DNA from: Streptomyces aurantiacus
GTDB taxonomy: Bacteria; Actinomycetota; Actinomycetes; Streptomycetales; Streptomycetaceae
Reading direction: 5' to 3'
Assembly (NCBI RefSeq): GCF_001418335.1
Contig: NZ_LIPP01000192.1
Coordinates: 1 to 36,866 of the forward strand
DNA: 36,866 nt
Positions 36,806-36,866 of the stretch are shown here, piece after piece. A model generated the notes under the pieces. The model was not told where the DNA came from, made no database searches, and saw nothing but the letters and a program-made list of their open reading frames with translations. Numbering within the stretch: the stretch's first letter is position 1; every line of letters starts with the position of its first letter. A program made the translations under genes and the position numbers.

Positions 36806-36866
36806 AACGCCGGACGGGCTGAAAGATCTACGCCCGGTCGGCGAGATCTTCAGCCCGTCCGGCGTT
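36806..36866. terminator. Long inverted repeat at the window end
   Basis: A left arm of 24 nt (36806-36829, AACGCCGGACGGGCTGAA then AGATCT) pairs with a right arm of 23 nt (36844-36866) with a single bulged A and a 14-nt loop. Probably a bidirectional terminator; the arm may extend past the window edge. Confidence 0.7.

Overview
The window is high-GC chromosomal DNA of a Streptomyces-type actinomycete. Evidence: third-position G/C bias throughout, many GTG/TTG starts, 4-bp ATGA/GTGA gene overlaps, an OpcA gene linked to zwf, a SufU-type suf operon, and several promoters whose -10 element lies 6-8 nt before the start codon (leaderless style). Almost all of it is conserved core genome. I see no rRNA, tRNA, CRISPR array, IS transposase or integrase.

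Layout. (1) 111-6771, minus strand: a pentose-phosphate operon transcribed tkt-tal-zwf-opcA-pgl, with tight translational coupling from tal onward. (2) 7133-11622: haem A biosynthesis, ctaB (plus) and ctaA (minus), separated by an unknown small gene framed by a 30-bp perfect inverted repeat, an amidohydrolase with degenerate metal ligands and an AadA-like nucleotidyltransferase. (3) 11741-14426, minus: an ABC-2 type exporter pair and an AAC(3)-family acetyltransferase. (4) 14588-21385, plus: the Fe-S assembly operon sufR-sufB-sufD-Rieske ferredoxin-sufC-sufS-sufU-DUF59 (SufT-like), closed by a strong terminator. (5) 21502-23620: a membrane-anchored AbfB-domain protein, an SMR drug exporter and a TetR regulator. 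(6) 23735-27858: dapD, a SigE-family sigma factor coupled to a membrane beta-propeller protein (possible anti-sigma factor), and a DapA-family paralogue. (7) 28031-32944: a holin-X/DUF3618 pair, a double ABM-domain protein, an MFS exporter and a tandem Lrp/AsnC regulator. (8) 33054-36725: a secreted nuclease (minus) and a large acidic protein of unknown function (plus).

The main interest is regulatory. The suf promoter carries a CAAC-N6-GTTG SufR operator exactly over the -10/start region and, upstream, a 15/19 match to the DmdR/IdeR iron box. ctaA has a Rex-like operator in its promoter. The ABM gene has a SoxR-box-like palindrome in a 19-bp MerR-type spacer. The SMR/TetR pair has a palindrome at the -35. 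The secreted nuclease has a weaker PHO-box-like array. Together these would tie carbon flux, haem A, Fe-S assembly and redox stress to NADH, iron, Fe-S and redox-drug signals.

The window is also rich in short repeats: a dispersed GC-rich palindromic element (seven core copies), hexanucleotide arrays that encode dipeptide linkers in three genes, and 9-, 13- and 21-nt repeats lying across stop codons. I did not find a clearly new multi-gene system. The most novel candidate is the sigma factor/propeller pair with an EF-hand-like calcium loop.
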